Below, in pieces: positions 36,416-45,800 of a stretch of 64,000 nucleotides of DNA (within the stretch, counting starts at the first letter, position 1; each line of letters opens with the position of its first letter). The notes below the pieces were generated by a model that was given only the letters and a program-made list of their open reading frames with translations, searched no databases and was not told where the DNA came from. The stretch lies in NCBI RefSeq assembly GCF_007713465.1, contig NZ_VMSG01000004.1, positions 186,001 through 250,000 of the forward strand. The letters are read 5' to 3'. This DNA comes from Pseudomonas sp. H3(2019). Its GTDB lineage: Bacteria; Pseudomonadota; Gammaproteobacteria; Pseudomonadales; Pseudomonadaceae. The translations under genes were made by a program, and so were the position numbers.

Positions 36416-38938
36416 ATGTTCCCGATGACGCCCATCGCGGCTGCGCTTGCGTTGCTGTTTTGTAGCAGTGCATTTGCAGCGCCCGCTCCTGTTGGTCATA
36501 CACCGAGAAGTCTATTGGCCCAAGCCAAAGGGTTGCCGGCGGAGTTCGAGGAACACTTCTTCGACGTGCCATTGGCGGTTCGGGTTGAGCTCGACCAGCA
36601 ACCGCTTGGTGAGGCCATGATTGTGTTATCTCGCGATGACCGCATTACCTTGCTCGATTTTACCGATACCAGCGTCAGCAACTTCAGTGCGAGTGAGCGT
36701 GAAACCTGGGCCGATTACCTCAAGCCTGGCGTGACACTGGGGGCTTGTGCCGGTACGTGCCCGGAACAAATGCTGGCGATCCACTACAACCTCGAAAATT
36801 CATTGGTGTCGATCGTCACTGAACATGCCGAACGCGACACTGAAACCAAGCGTTTTTACGATCAGCCGGAAGGCGGCAGCAGTGGCCTGATGGTACGCAA
36901 TCAGCTCAACCTCAACGGTGGGCAGGATCAGGATCTGGGCGGCCGCTTTGGTCTGGAAGCCAGTGGCAGCCTGGGCAACTGGAGCCAGACCCTCAACCTG
37001 CAGCTGGCTCGTCTCGGGGGGCCGGAGGACAAGCTTTATCACTCGGTATATGAGCTCTACACCCAACGTGAATTGCAGGGCAGCTTTGTTCGCCTGGGCT
37101 ATTTCACCCCCAATTCCGAAGGGCTGACTCGCCAACCGCGTACGTTTGGTACCAGCCCCGACACGGCCGTCGGCGTCATGTACGGCAGCTCCGACAGTCT
37201 GGCCATCAACAGTCCGATGCCCAGCGTTTACCCGATTTATGTCACGGCCAATCGCCAGGGTTCGGTGGAGATCTATCGCGACGGTCTGTTAATCAATACC
37301 CAGTCGGTGCCCGCCGGTTTACAGACCCTCGACACCCGACCGCTGCCGGGCGGGATCTACGAAGTGGAAGTGCGCCTGATCGAAGACGGCCAGATCACTT
37401 CCACCACCCAGGAGCTGGTCTACAAGCCCAACAACTGGCGCAACCTCGACGAGCGCTGGCGCTACAACCTGTTCGCTGGTGAAGAAAAAAAGCTGCTGAG
37501 CAACTGGAATCAACAGTCCAGCGGCAGTCCCACGGCGGGCGCCTCGATCAATTACCTGATGCATCCGCGGGTGATTCTCGGGCTATCGGCGCGGCAGATT
37601 CGTGAAAAACTGCAATACGGCAGTTCCATCGACTGGACCCTGGCCAATCATCTGAGCCTGTATGCCAACGTTTACCAGACGCAGGATCATGGCACGGGTC
37701 TCGATCTGCAAAGCCTCTATAACTATGGCTCCGGTAGCCTGGTAATCAGTCACAACCGCAGCTGGCTGGATACCACCGAACTCTACGAAACCCTGCCGGA
37801 CGGTACTCGGGTGCGGCAACGCAATGTATTCGTCGGTGAGACCAGCAACTCATCGCTTGCGCTCAACCATCGGCTCAGCAGCAAAAGTTCGGTCAATGCC
37901 CGGGTGTCGCACAGCGAGGGCAACGTCGAAGGCGTCGGCCTGGATCTGGGCTGGACCCAGCGCACTGTGCTGTTGGGCAGCGATGCCAATTGGCGGCTGT
38001 CGTTGTTCGACCGGCCCGGCAGCTTCAGTAGCGGTGATGCGCGCAATCGCGGTGTTGACTTGAGTATCAATCTGGCACTGGGCACGCCCGGCCAGCAGCT
38101 CACCGGCAGCATCGGCTCGCGCACGGCCCGCGATGGCAGTCGCGACAACAATGCCTCGCTCGGCTGGCGAAAGGATTTGAAAGACCATGCGCTGCAAAGT
38201 GTTTCGGTGACTGCGCTCACCGACACCTACGGCGTGGGCATGTCCAGCCTGGCGAACTTTCGCACCGATGCCGTCAATGGCGATGGGTTTATCCAGCGTT
38301 CGTCCTATAACGGCAACTTCACCGGTGGCCTGAACCTGGACAGCACCCTGGTCGTTGGCGGGGAGCAAATGGTGCTGACCAGTCAGCATGAGATGCGCGG
38401 CGCGGGACTGATCGTCGACGTGGAATCGGACATCGATGACATCGTCCTGCGCGCCGACGATTACAGCGGCGGCAGCGCAGCGTTGAGGCCGGGGCGCAAC
38501 TTTATCCCGATCACGGCATACCAGAACAGTTCGGTGAGCTTCGACTTCGAGGGCAACCATGCACCGGCAGCGGCCATCGAGCCGTCACGCTCACGCTATC
38601 ACCTGAACAAGGGCGGTGTGGAATACCGCAAGGTGCGGGTGATGAAAACCCTGACCGTGCTCGGTCGGCTGGTCGATGCGCAAGGACAGCCGCTCAAGGG
38701 GCATCACGTGATCAACCATGCCAGTCGCGGGGTGACGGAAGTCGATGGTTTCTTCTCGATGGAAATGAATGCCGGTTCACCGACGCTGGAAGTGCGCCAG
38801 GGCAATGAGTTGCTGTGCCAGTTCCGCCTAGATGCAAGCCGACATCGCAGTGAAAACAACGTGTTGATGATTGGTGATCTGCGCTGTACGCCGGACACCC
38901 TGGCTGATGTCACCTCCACCGAACAGAAGGCGGGCTGA
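36416..38938 (+). CDS. CS1-type fimbrial outer-membrane usher (CfaC/CooC/CblC family)
   Basis: This 840-residue usher has a short signal peptide (PIAAALALLFCSSAFAAPAP) and forms the outer-membrane channel for fimbrial subunits. YPIYVTANRQGSVEIYRDGL followed by PLPGGIYEVEVRLIEDGQI is the conserved plug/barrel region of alternate ushers. The C-terminal part contains FIPITAYQNSSVSFDFEG and a carboxypeptidase-regulatory-like domain (TVLGRLVDAQGQPLKGHHVI), ending DLRCTPDTLADVTSTEQKAG. A relic of this same tail occurs again at 41499-41552. ATG 36416 gives a plausible signal peptide; MTPIAA three codons on is an alternative. Confidence 0.88.
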   Translation: MFPMTPIAAALALLFCSSAFAAPAPVGHTPRSLLAQAKGLPAEFEEHFFDVPLAVRVELDQQPLGEAMIVLSRDDRITLLDFTDTSVSNFSASERETWADYLKPGVTLGACAGTCPEQMLAIHYNLENSLVSIVTEHAERDTETKRFYDQPEGGSSGLMVRNQLNLNGGQDQDLGGRFGLEASGSLGNWSQTLNLQLARLGGPEDKLYHSVYELYTQRELQGSFVRLGYFTPNSEGLTRQPRTFGTSPDTAVGVMYGSSDSLAINSPMPSVYPIYVTANRQGSVEIYRDGLLINTQSVPAGLQTLDTRPLPGGIYEVEVRLIEDGQITSTTQELVYKPNNWRNLDERWRYNLFAGEEKKLLSNWNQQSSGSPTAGASINYLMHPRVILGLSARQIREKLQYGSSIDWTLANHLSLYANVYQTQDHGTGLDLQSLYNYGSGSLVISHNRSWLDTTELYETLPDGTRVRQRNVFVGETSNSSLALNHRLSSKSSVNARVSHSEGNVEGVGLDLGWTQRTVLLGSDANWRLSLFDRPGSFSSGDARNRGVDLSINLALGTPGQQLTGSIGSRTARDGSRDNNASLGWRKDLKDHALQSVSVTALTDTYGVGMSSLANFRTDAVNGDGFIQRSSYNGNFTGGLNLDSTLVVGGEQMVLTSQHEMRGAGLIVDVESDIDDIVLRADDYSGGSAALRPGRNFIPITAYQNSSVSFDFEGNHAPAAAIEPSRSRYHLNKGGVEYRKVRVMKTLTVLGRLVDAQGQPLKGHHVINHASRGVTEVDGFFSMEMNAGSPTLEVRQGNELLCQFRLDASRHRSENNVLMIGDLRCTPDTLADVTSTEQKAG

Positions 38939-38942
38939 ACCT

Positions 38943-40157
38943 ATGAAAAAACAGGCATCTTTTCTGGGGTTGCTGATGGTCATGGCGATGCCAACGGCGG
39001 AGGCGGTAAATCGGGAGATCAGGGCGTTATTCCAGCCGGATCCTTCTCAGCCGAACAAAAACGTATTTATCAACAAAACGGCGAACAGTGGTTATTGCGC
39101 GAACTATCCGGGCGAATGTGCCGAAAACACGATGTTCAGTATCCAGTTGCCGGTGCGTTTCGACTCCTCCCGCGCCATCGTGCCCGGCGAAGGTATCCCG
39201 TTGAAGGTACCCGCCAACTGGCGACAACTGACGGTGACTAACGCGCAGACACAGGAAACGGAGACCGTTGAAGTGCGCATCACCGGTATCGGTTCGAATT
39301 TTACTCTGAGCGACACGGCTGCCAACCTGGTGGGGGTGAGCGACATCCGTGAGGGCCATCAAAAACTCTGGACCAGCAGCAGTTGGGTTTATGCGCCTGC
39401 GCCCTGTCAGTACAGCGGCGTCGGGGCATACAGCCCTGCCAGCTACCGTTTTTTCTGGAAAGCACCTGTAGAGGCATCCTGCGTCAAGGTAGCGGCTTAC
39501 TCCATTCCGTCCATGTACTTCAATACCCTCGATTTTGCCTATGAGCTGCGTACCCCCAACCCGTTGGGCATGTCTTCCGGCCTTTATACCGGTTCAATGG
39601 CCTACACCCTTGGACCTGGCGCCGATTTCGATCTGGGGCCACTGATGCAACCGGACGACGGCAACCTGACCCTGGATTTCGTGCTGGACGTACAGCACAC
39701 CCTCAAAGTGGAGATTCCACCCGGGGGCAATCGAGTCATATTGGAGCCGCAAGGCGGGTGGCAGAGGTGGCTGGAGCAAGGGCGCAAGCCTGTGCGTCTT
39801 CATCGCGATCAACTATTCAATATTTCCGCTTCGTCCAGGTTCGCGATGAAGCTCGACTGTGAGGTGGATCTGGAGACAGGGTGCGGGATACGTGACCGCG
39901 AGTCGGGTTATGGAGGGATGGTAAATGTCAGTGTCAGTCTGCCTCACGGATTGACCGACAGCAGCGGGCAACCGGTCAGGCGAATGCCGTTGAGTCGCTC
40001 TGTTACCCCTGCGTTTCAGCCCGGCATCTATGTCGATCGCAAGCCGGGGACGTTGCATTTTGAGATGGGTGAAAGGGAAACCAGCTGGTTGATCAACAAC
40101 TCCAAGAACAGACCCTATAAAGGCAACATCACCGTGATCTGGGATTCCGAAGTCTGA
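38943..40157 (+). CDS. CS1-type fimbrial tip adhesin, copy 1 (CfaE/CooD-like)
   Basis: This 404-residue protein has a signal peptide ending near PTAEAVNREIRAL and starts at ATG 38943, four bases after the usher stop. Family members are two-domain minor subunits: an N-terminal adhesin domain and a C-terminal pilin domain with which fibre assembly begins. Length fits a tip adhesin. The C-terminal half (from about residue 270, PQGGWQRWLEQGRKPVRL) is nearly identical to the second adhesin at 41567, while the N-terminal half differs more. An upstream in-frame extension to 38871 lies inside the usher gene and is rejected. Ligand unknown. Confidence 0.8.
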   Translation: MKKQASFLGLLMVMAMPTAEAVNREIRALFQPDPSQPNKNVFINKTANSGYCANYPGECAENTMFSIQLPVRFDSSRAIVPGEGIPLKVPANWRQLTVTNAQTQETETVEVRITGIGSNFTLSDTAANLVGVSDIREGHQKLWTSSSWVYAPAPCQYSGVGAYSPASYRFFWKAPVEASCVKVAAYSIPSMYFNTLDFAYELRTPNPLGMSSGLYTGSMAYTLGPGADFDLGPLMQPDDGNLTLDFVLDVQHTLKVEIPPGGNRVILEPQGGWQRWLEQGRKPVRLHRDQLFNISASSRFAMKLDCEVDLETGCGIRDRESGYGGMVNVSVSLPHGLTDSSGQPVRRMPLSRSVTPAFQPGIYVDRKPGTLHFEMGERETSWLINNSKNRPYKGNITVIWDSEV

Positions 40158-40200
40158 CCTTCGGGTCGGTCATCTTTTATTTTTTATGAGGTTGAGGGCG

Positions 40201-40944
40201 ATGAAGCGTCTGTTATGGGTGTGTGTGCTGTTTGTGTGTTCATTGACGGTACAGGCTGGGCCGCAGATCAATGTCGGCACCGTGTACGACTATCTGGATG
40301 GTGACAAAAGTACTTACCTGAAACGAATCTTCAATAGCGGGGACAGCACGGCCTTCGTCAAGGTCAACGTGCTGGAAATCGTCTACGACACCGACGGCAC
40401 CCCGAAGGAAATACCGGTCACGACGTCCGCTGGTGGGGCCTCGCGTAATGGCTTGATGGCCAGCCCGGCGCGGCTGATCGTTCCGGCGCAGGGGATGCAG
40501 GGCACCCGTCTGTTGTACATGGGCGAGCGTGACCGCGAGCGCTACTTTCGTGTGCGGTTCGTGCCAGTGGTGCCGGAAAAGGAAGATGAGTTCGCGGTGT
40601 CCGGCGAAGAACGCGAGGACTACAAAAAGAACCTGTCGGCGGGGGTCAACGTGATGACCGGGTTCGGTACCGTGTTCTTCGTTCGGCCCAAAGACGCTCG
40701 ATTTGAAAGCGTTGTCAGCGAAACCGACAAGCGCTACGAATTGCGCAACAACGGCAACACGGTGGTCATCATCGATGAATTCAAAAGCTGCTCATTGAGT
40801 AATGAGAGTGAGTGTGGCGCGACCACCAAACACCACGTCATGGCGGGCAAGACCTATGCCTTCGACAAGGAAAAGGGACGTGAATACCGGTTCACCCTGA
40901 TCGAAGGCGACAGCAAGAAAAACCTGAAGATCGTCAGCCGCTAG
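40201..40944 (+). CDS. CS1-type fimbrial periplasmic chaperone
   Basis: This 247-residue protein has a signal peptide (LLWVCVLFVCSLTVQAGPQI) and an immunoglobulin-like chaperone fold of the alternate (CfaA/CooB/CblB) class. SPARLIVPAQGMQGTRLLYM corresponds to the chaperone subunit-binding edge, and ERYFRVRFVPVVPEKEDEF to the region after it. It would hold pilins for delivery to the usher. ATG 40201 is preferred to 40186 because TGAGGTTGAGGG lies immediately upstream of it. It is the only chaperone in the cluster and must serve both pilins and both adhesins. Confidence 0.82.
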   Translation: MKRLLWVCVLFVCSLTVQAGPQINVGTVYDYLDGDKSTYLKRIFNSGDSTAFVKVNVLEIVYDTDGTPKEIPVTTSAGGASRNGLMASPARLIVPAQGMQGTRLLYMGERDRERYFRVRFVPVVPEKEDEFAVSGEEREDYKKNLSAGVNVMTGFGTVFFVRPKDARFESVVSETDKRYELRNNGNTVVIIDEFKSCSLSNESECGATTKHHVMAGKTYAFDKEKGREYRFTLIEGDSKKNLKIVSR

Positions 40945-40977
40945 GCCGGCTTTCCATTGACGCAACGGGTATCGAAC

Positions 40978-41478
40978 ATGATCAAGCAATGCGCCGCCGT
41001 CACGCTGACGGCAATCACCGTACTGATGGGCTCGTCGACATGGGCTGCCCGGGAGGAGCACACCTTCGAGGTGTCAGTGACTATCCCGACGCTCGCGTTT
41101 TACGTGATCCCCGCTGAAGCGGACTGGATCCAGCGGCCACAGCGACTGAACTGGAACCTCTCGAATTCGACCTTGAGCAGCGTGCGCAAGCACTTTGATG
41201 TGCGCCATGACAGCAGCGCGATTGAAGCGCGCCTGGAGGAGGCACCGTTCCTGTCCAACGGCAGGCCCAGCGACGATATCGCGCTGCGGGTCAGTTTCAA
41301 CGGAGTGGAGTTGAGTCCGGACATTGCTCCGCGACAAGTGGTGTCGGCGGCCGACGCAATGACGGGCTCGCGGGTGTTGCTGCAGATCGACCCGGTGAAA
41401 CCTGAGGGAGGTTACAAGCCGGGGGACTACAGCGGCAACGTGTTGATGCTGTTCAGTGCCAAGGCACCGGGGGAGTGA
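40978..41478 (+). CDS. Second CS1-type pilin
   Basis: This 166-residue secreted protein (signal ending near GSSTWAAREEHTFE) has a pattern like the first pilin. EVSVTIPTLAFYVIPAEADW matches SLVAHVPTNGFYVVPVDPDL, and YKPGDYSGNVLMLFSA matches FAPGDYTGEVTMLFDA. It is clearly paralogous but well diverged, so it may be a minor or alternative shaft subunit. ATG 40978 (MIKQCAAVTL) is chosen over a TTG at 40957. Its stop is followed immediately by the usher-tail relic. Confidence 0.8.
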   Translation: MIKQCAAVTLTAITVLMGSSTWAAREEHTFEVSVTIPTLAFYVIPAEADWIQRPQRLNWNLSNSTLSSVRKHFDVRHDSSAIEARLEEAPFLSNGRPSDDIALRVSFNGVELSPDIAPRQVVSAADAMTGSRVLLQIDPVKPEGGYKPGDYSGNVLMLFSAKAPGE

Positions 41479-41498
41479 GTTCTGCAAATAACGGGAGT

Positions 41499-41552
41499 GA
41501 TGATCTGCGGTGTACGCCGGAAACCCTGAGCGACGTAATATCCACCGATTAG
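41499..41552 (+). pseudogene. Relic of the usher gene 3' end
   Basis: Translation of 41499-41552 gives DDLRCTPETLSDVISTD and a stop, matching the usher C-terminus GDLRCTPDTLADVTSTE. The similarity may extend upstream to about 41478 (SSANNGS against SENNVLMI). It sits immediately before the second tip adhesin just as the true usher end sits before the first. The second adhesin therefore arrived with a piece of a second usher gene. Confidence 0.85.
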
Positions 41553-41566
41553 AAACAGGTTAAAGC

Positions 41567-42781
41567 ATGAAAAAATCCAAGGGTTGGCTGGGGTTGTTAG
41601 TGGCGTTGAGCATGCCTTCGGCAGAGGCGGTGAACCGGGAAATCAGGGCGTTGTTCCAGCCGGATCCTTCTCAACCCAACAGAAATGTATTTCTCAACAA
41701 AACGCCGAACAGTGGTTATTGCGCGAACTTTCCGGGTCAATGCACCGAAAACAATATCTTCAGTATTGAGTTGCCGGTTCGTTTCAGTTCAAGTCGCGCC
41801 ATCGTACCCGGCGAAGGTATCCCGTTGAAGGTACCGGCCAATTGGCGGCAGCTGACCGTGACCAATAGGGAAACCCAGGAAACGGAGACGGTTGATGTGC
41901 GCATCACTGGCATTGGCTCCAACTTCGTCCTGAGTGATTCAGCTGCCAATCTGACTGGAGCACCGAACGCACGCGAAGGCCATGATAAGCTCTGGACCAA
42001 CAACGGTTGGGTCTATGCAGCGGAGCCCTGTCGTTATAGCGGTGTTGGGGCCTATGGTACCCATTCCTACCGTTTTTTCTGGAAATCGCCAGTGGAGGCG
42101 CCCTGTGTCAAGGTGGCCGCTTTCAGAATTCCGTCCATCTCCTTTGAAACACTCGATTTTGCCTATGAACTACGCACGCCTAATCCTTTAGGCATGTCGA
42201 GTGGGCTCTACACCGGTGCCATTTCCTACACGATGGGCCCCGGCGCCGATTTCGATCTGGGCCCCTTGCTGCATCCGGACGACAGCAGTCTGGTCCTGGA
42301 TTTCGTCCTCGACGTTCAGCACACTCTGAAGGTGGAGATTCCGCCCGGAGGCAACAAAGTCCTGCTGGAACCTCAAGGCGGGTGGCAGAGGTGGCTGGAG
42401 CAAGGGCGCAAGCCTGTGCGTCTTCATCGCGATCAACTATTCAATATTTCCGCTTCGTCCAGGTTCGCGATGAAGCTCGACTGTGAGGTGGATCTGGAGA
42501 CAGGGTGCGGGATACGTGACCGCGAGTCGGATTATGGAGGGATGGTAAATGTCAGTGTCAGTCTGCCTCACGGATTGACCGACCGCAGCGGGCAACCGGT
42601 CAGGCGAATGCCGTTGAGTCGCTCTGTTACCCCTGCGTTTCAGCCCGGCATCTATGTCGATCGGAAGCCGGGGACGTTACATTTCGAGATGGGTGAGAGG
42701 GAAACCAGTTGGTTGATCAATAACACCCAGAACAGACCCTATGAGGGCAACATTACCGTGATCTGGGATTCCCAAGTGTGA
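41567..42781 (+). CDS. CS1-type fimbrial tip adhesin, copy 2
   Basis: This 404-residue paralogue of the adhesin at 38943 has the same length and the same layout. It has a signal peptide (LLVALSMPSAEAVNRE). The N-terminal domain differs at many positions, while the last ~130 residues are almost identical (for example FNISASSRFAMKLDCEVDLE). The nucleotide identity over the C-terminal part is far higher than elsewhere, suggesting gene conversion. AACAGGTTAAAGC before ATG 41567 gives a modest ribosome-binding site. It ends the fimbrial operon. Two adhesins could give two tip specificities on the same fimbrial machinery. Confidence 0.8.
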   Translation: MKKSKGWLGLLVALSMPSAEAVNREIRALFQPDPSQPNRNVFLNKTPNSGYCANFPGQCTENNIFSIELPVRFSSSRAIVPGEGIPLKVPANWRQLTVTNRETQETETVDVRITGIGSNFVLSDSAANLTGAPNAREGHDKLWTNNGWVYAAEPCRYSGVGAYGTHSYRFFWKSPVEAPCVKVAAFRIPSISFETLDFAYELRTPNPLGMSSGLYTGAISYTMGPGADFDLGPLLHPDDSSLVLDFVLDVQHTLKVEIPPGGNKVLLEPQGGWQRWLEQGRKPVRLHRDQLFNISASSRFAMKLDCEVDLETGCGIRDRESDYGGMVNVSVSLPHGLTDRSGQPVRRMPLSRSVTPAFQPGIYVDRKPGTLHFEMGERETSWLINNTQNRPYEGNITVIWDSQV

Positions 42782-42869
42782 ACGCTTCGGTCAGGAAGTG
42801 GGCTGGGCGTGGTGCCGGTCAGTCAGCCCTGGAAGGGGCTGGCTGATGTCACGCTGAGTCAACCGAGGA

Positions 42870-45800
42870 TCAAAGCCCGGCTCTGGCCAACGCTTCGCGG
42901 GTCAGTTTTCTGGACAGGTCGTTGCGCGCATAACCGATGTCTTCCAACAGTCCGTCGTAACGTGCCTGGCTCATTGCTTCACCGCTGAAAACGTCAGCCT
43001 GGGGAATCCCCAGTTGATCCGCCAGGTTTTCCATCCTTCGGGCGAGCTGGTGCGGTCGCGTTTGAGCGTTGGAGCTGGCCCATTCAGCCTGCGCCTCGCG
43101 CAAATCATCGAGTAGCCCCGGTTTTGCCTCGAAGAGACGATCATTGATTTCGTATTGCGTCGGATGAGTTCTGCGCAAATGGCGCTCCCAAAAGGGATCG
43201 GAAAATAAATCGATCATCCCGTTGACCAGTCCGTCACCTTTCTCACGATCAATGATCGCATCGTAGGCCGCGTTGATTTTGGTTTCGTCCACCCCGGAGC
43301 GCAGCTGATAGCGCATGCCCTCGGACCGCCAAGGCAGTTCCAGACGCCCGGACAGTCCCGTCTCGAACGCGAGGTGTACTTCAACGTCATCCGGCGCAAG
43401 GTTGCGCGGGTTGATCAGGTGTTGCTGTTCCTGTCTGCCGATCTCTTCTCTGGCCGCGTCGCCCACCTTGCTCAGACGGGCAGCACTGCGGGCCAGTCTT
43501 GCGAGTTCGTTGTCCAGAGCCTTGGCCGATGTCGGCTTTGCGTAGGCTTGGGATACCAGCACTTTCATCCCCATGGAGTTGAACAGCTGTACGCCGCCAT
43601 CCTCGCAGCTTTTCGGATCCAGAACCTGCTTGAACAGTTCTTCGCGCAGTTCTGAATCAAGCGCTACGGCGTCGATCATTTCCCAGACCCGCTTGGTCAG
43701 TTGCCTGCGAGACCTGTCGAATTGGTAATCCGCGCTCTCCCTTTGCTTGCGAATGATGCTGAAAAAACCGTCGGAGCGAGGTTCCGCCATCACGTCTTGC
43801 CAGGATTCCTCCCGGTACTTGGTGAAAGACACCGAGGGGCTGAAACCGACAGACTCTTCGGGAAACGATTGCCAATTGGCGATCTCGTTCCTGACCGCCG
43901 GCGAATAGGCCTGCTGTCGGAAAAAGCCCACGGACTGGCGGTAGTTGCCGTAACGGGTCCGGTCGGCATCGGAAAGCTTCGCCGTATCGAAACGCGCGCG
44001 GCTGAGCACGAATGCCTGATCGGAACCTGGAGTGACCTTGGGCAGGGCATTGATCGGCGACTGTCGCATATCCAGCATAAAACCTCGTGGACGATTTTTA
44101 TTTACAGCACCGACCTTGAACAGACCCTCAGGCCAGGTCTGGATACCGGTATTTGCCAGGCTCAACTCATTCAATCGGTACATGCGACCGACATCCGGGG
44201 GCTGCCTCAGTGGATTGCCGTTCAGGTTGAGCGTTTGCAGGCGGGTGAGGCCACTCAACTGCTCGGCGGAATCGGGTGTCAAACTGATCCTGTTGTCCAC
44301 CAGATCCAGGGTTTCGAGATGACGCATCTGGCCGATAGTGGATGGCACTCCGGTCAGCCCGCATTGACGGGCGCTCAAATGACGAAGGTTGGTGAAGTCG
44401 TTCAACAGTCCTGTGTCGTCGGGAGAAAAACGAGCGTTGTCCAGACTTAGCACGGTCACTTGATCGAGGTATTTTTTGATATTGGCTTGCTCGCGCAGAT
44501 CCGCCCACCAACGATCGAGGTTCGGGCCCGTGAACTCGGTGGACAAGTTCAGCGTATAACCGCCTTCTGGATGGCTACTGCGTTCACCGAATACCTTGCT
44601 TTTGCGTTCGAAGCATTCAAGAAGTCGTTCCCGAATGTGTCTTCCGCCCTTAGACCTGAAGTCGGAATAATCTTTTCCGGGGCCTGAGTCGACAGAAACG
44701 TAGCCCAACACTTTATTTTCCCATTCAGCCAATGTATTCCTCAGCTCATCGACTTCATCCCTGAGCTGGTCAATGGCCTGGTCGGGATCACCCTTGGCAC
44801 GCAAGGCCTCAACGAAGGTTCTTGCCTCCTGTTCGCTCAAATTGGGATACAGGTTTTTGACCCTGTCTTCCGGAGTCTTTGGGGTTTTGGAGAGCGCCGG
44901 GCCGCGCACCAGGTTGACGGTTTCAATGTCGGCCACACGGCGAATGGGCGGTTCTGCCAGCAATGTCCGGCGCTCGGCAGCCGGCTCGGATTTTTCCATG
45001 ACCCACAGTTTGAGCAGGCGACCCTGGCCCCGTCGGTATCCCAATGCGGTGCGTTTGTCGTCAGGCAGGGCGCGCAGGAGCGATTCGTAGAAGTCGCCGG
45101 CTTCGTGAAGTTTCTTGTTGGCTCCGTCGAGCACCTCGTACTTGCCATGCTCATCTCTGATCAGCCGCCTGACCGTCGAGGCGTCATCCGGGCCGACGCT
45201 GCAGCGCAGTGTGCCGTCATAGGTGCCGTCAAATACCTCGATGCGCAAGTCGCCGAAGCCATCGGTATTGAACTTGAGCGTATTCAGTGCCAGCCGCTCG
45301 GTATCCGGTACCACCAGTTCGTCCCGATAAAAGCCGTCGTAGGCTCTAGCGGTTCCGGCTTCGAAGTTCAATTCGCGGGCCTGGGTTTTGAGGCGTAGCG
45401 GCAGGCGATTTTCATCGACCATTATCGTGCGCTCGGCTGCCTTGGCGTTAGTCAGGACGGTTTCGGCGAGGGGCAGCGGCATGTCCGGGAAGGGTTGCCT
45501 CAGCAGGCGGACCTCCGCCTTGCTTGACCTTTCGCCTGCCTGGTACAGGCGTTTCGATATCTCGCCCTTACGTCCGTCGACGGCATCCGCCAGTTGGTCG
45601 CGCAATGCCTTGAGGCGCCCAGCGCTAGGTACATCGCGGCCGAGCAAAGCCTTGATCTCGGTCTCATTCAAAAAGCCCAGGACACGTTCCGGCAGTTGGC
45701 CGGAAGTGAGATCGGCGAGACTCATGCTCAACGTATTGGCTTCCGTTGCATTGGCATTACCGTACTGGCGCGAGTTCCCTGTCAGATCCGCATTTTCAAA

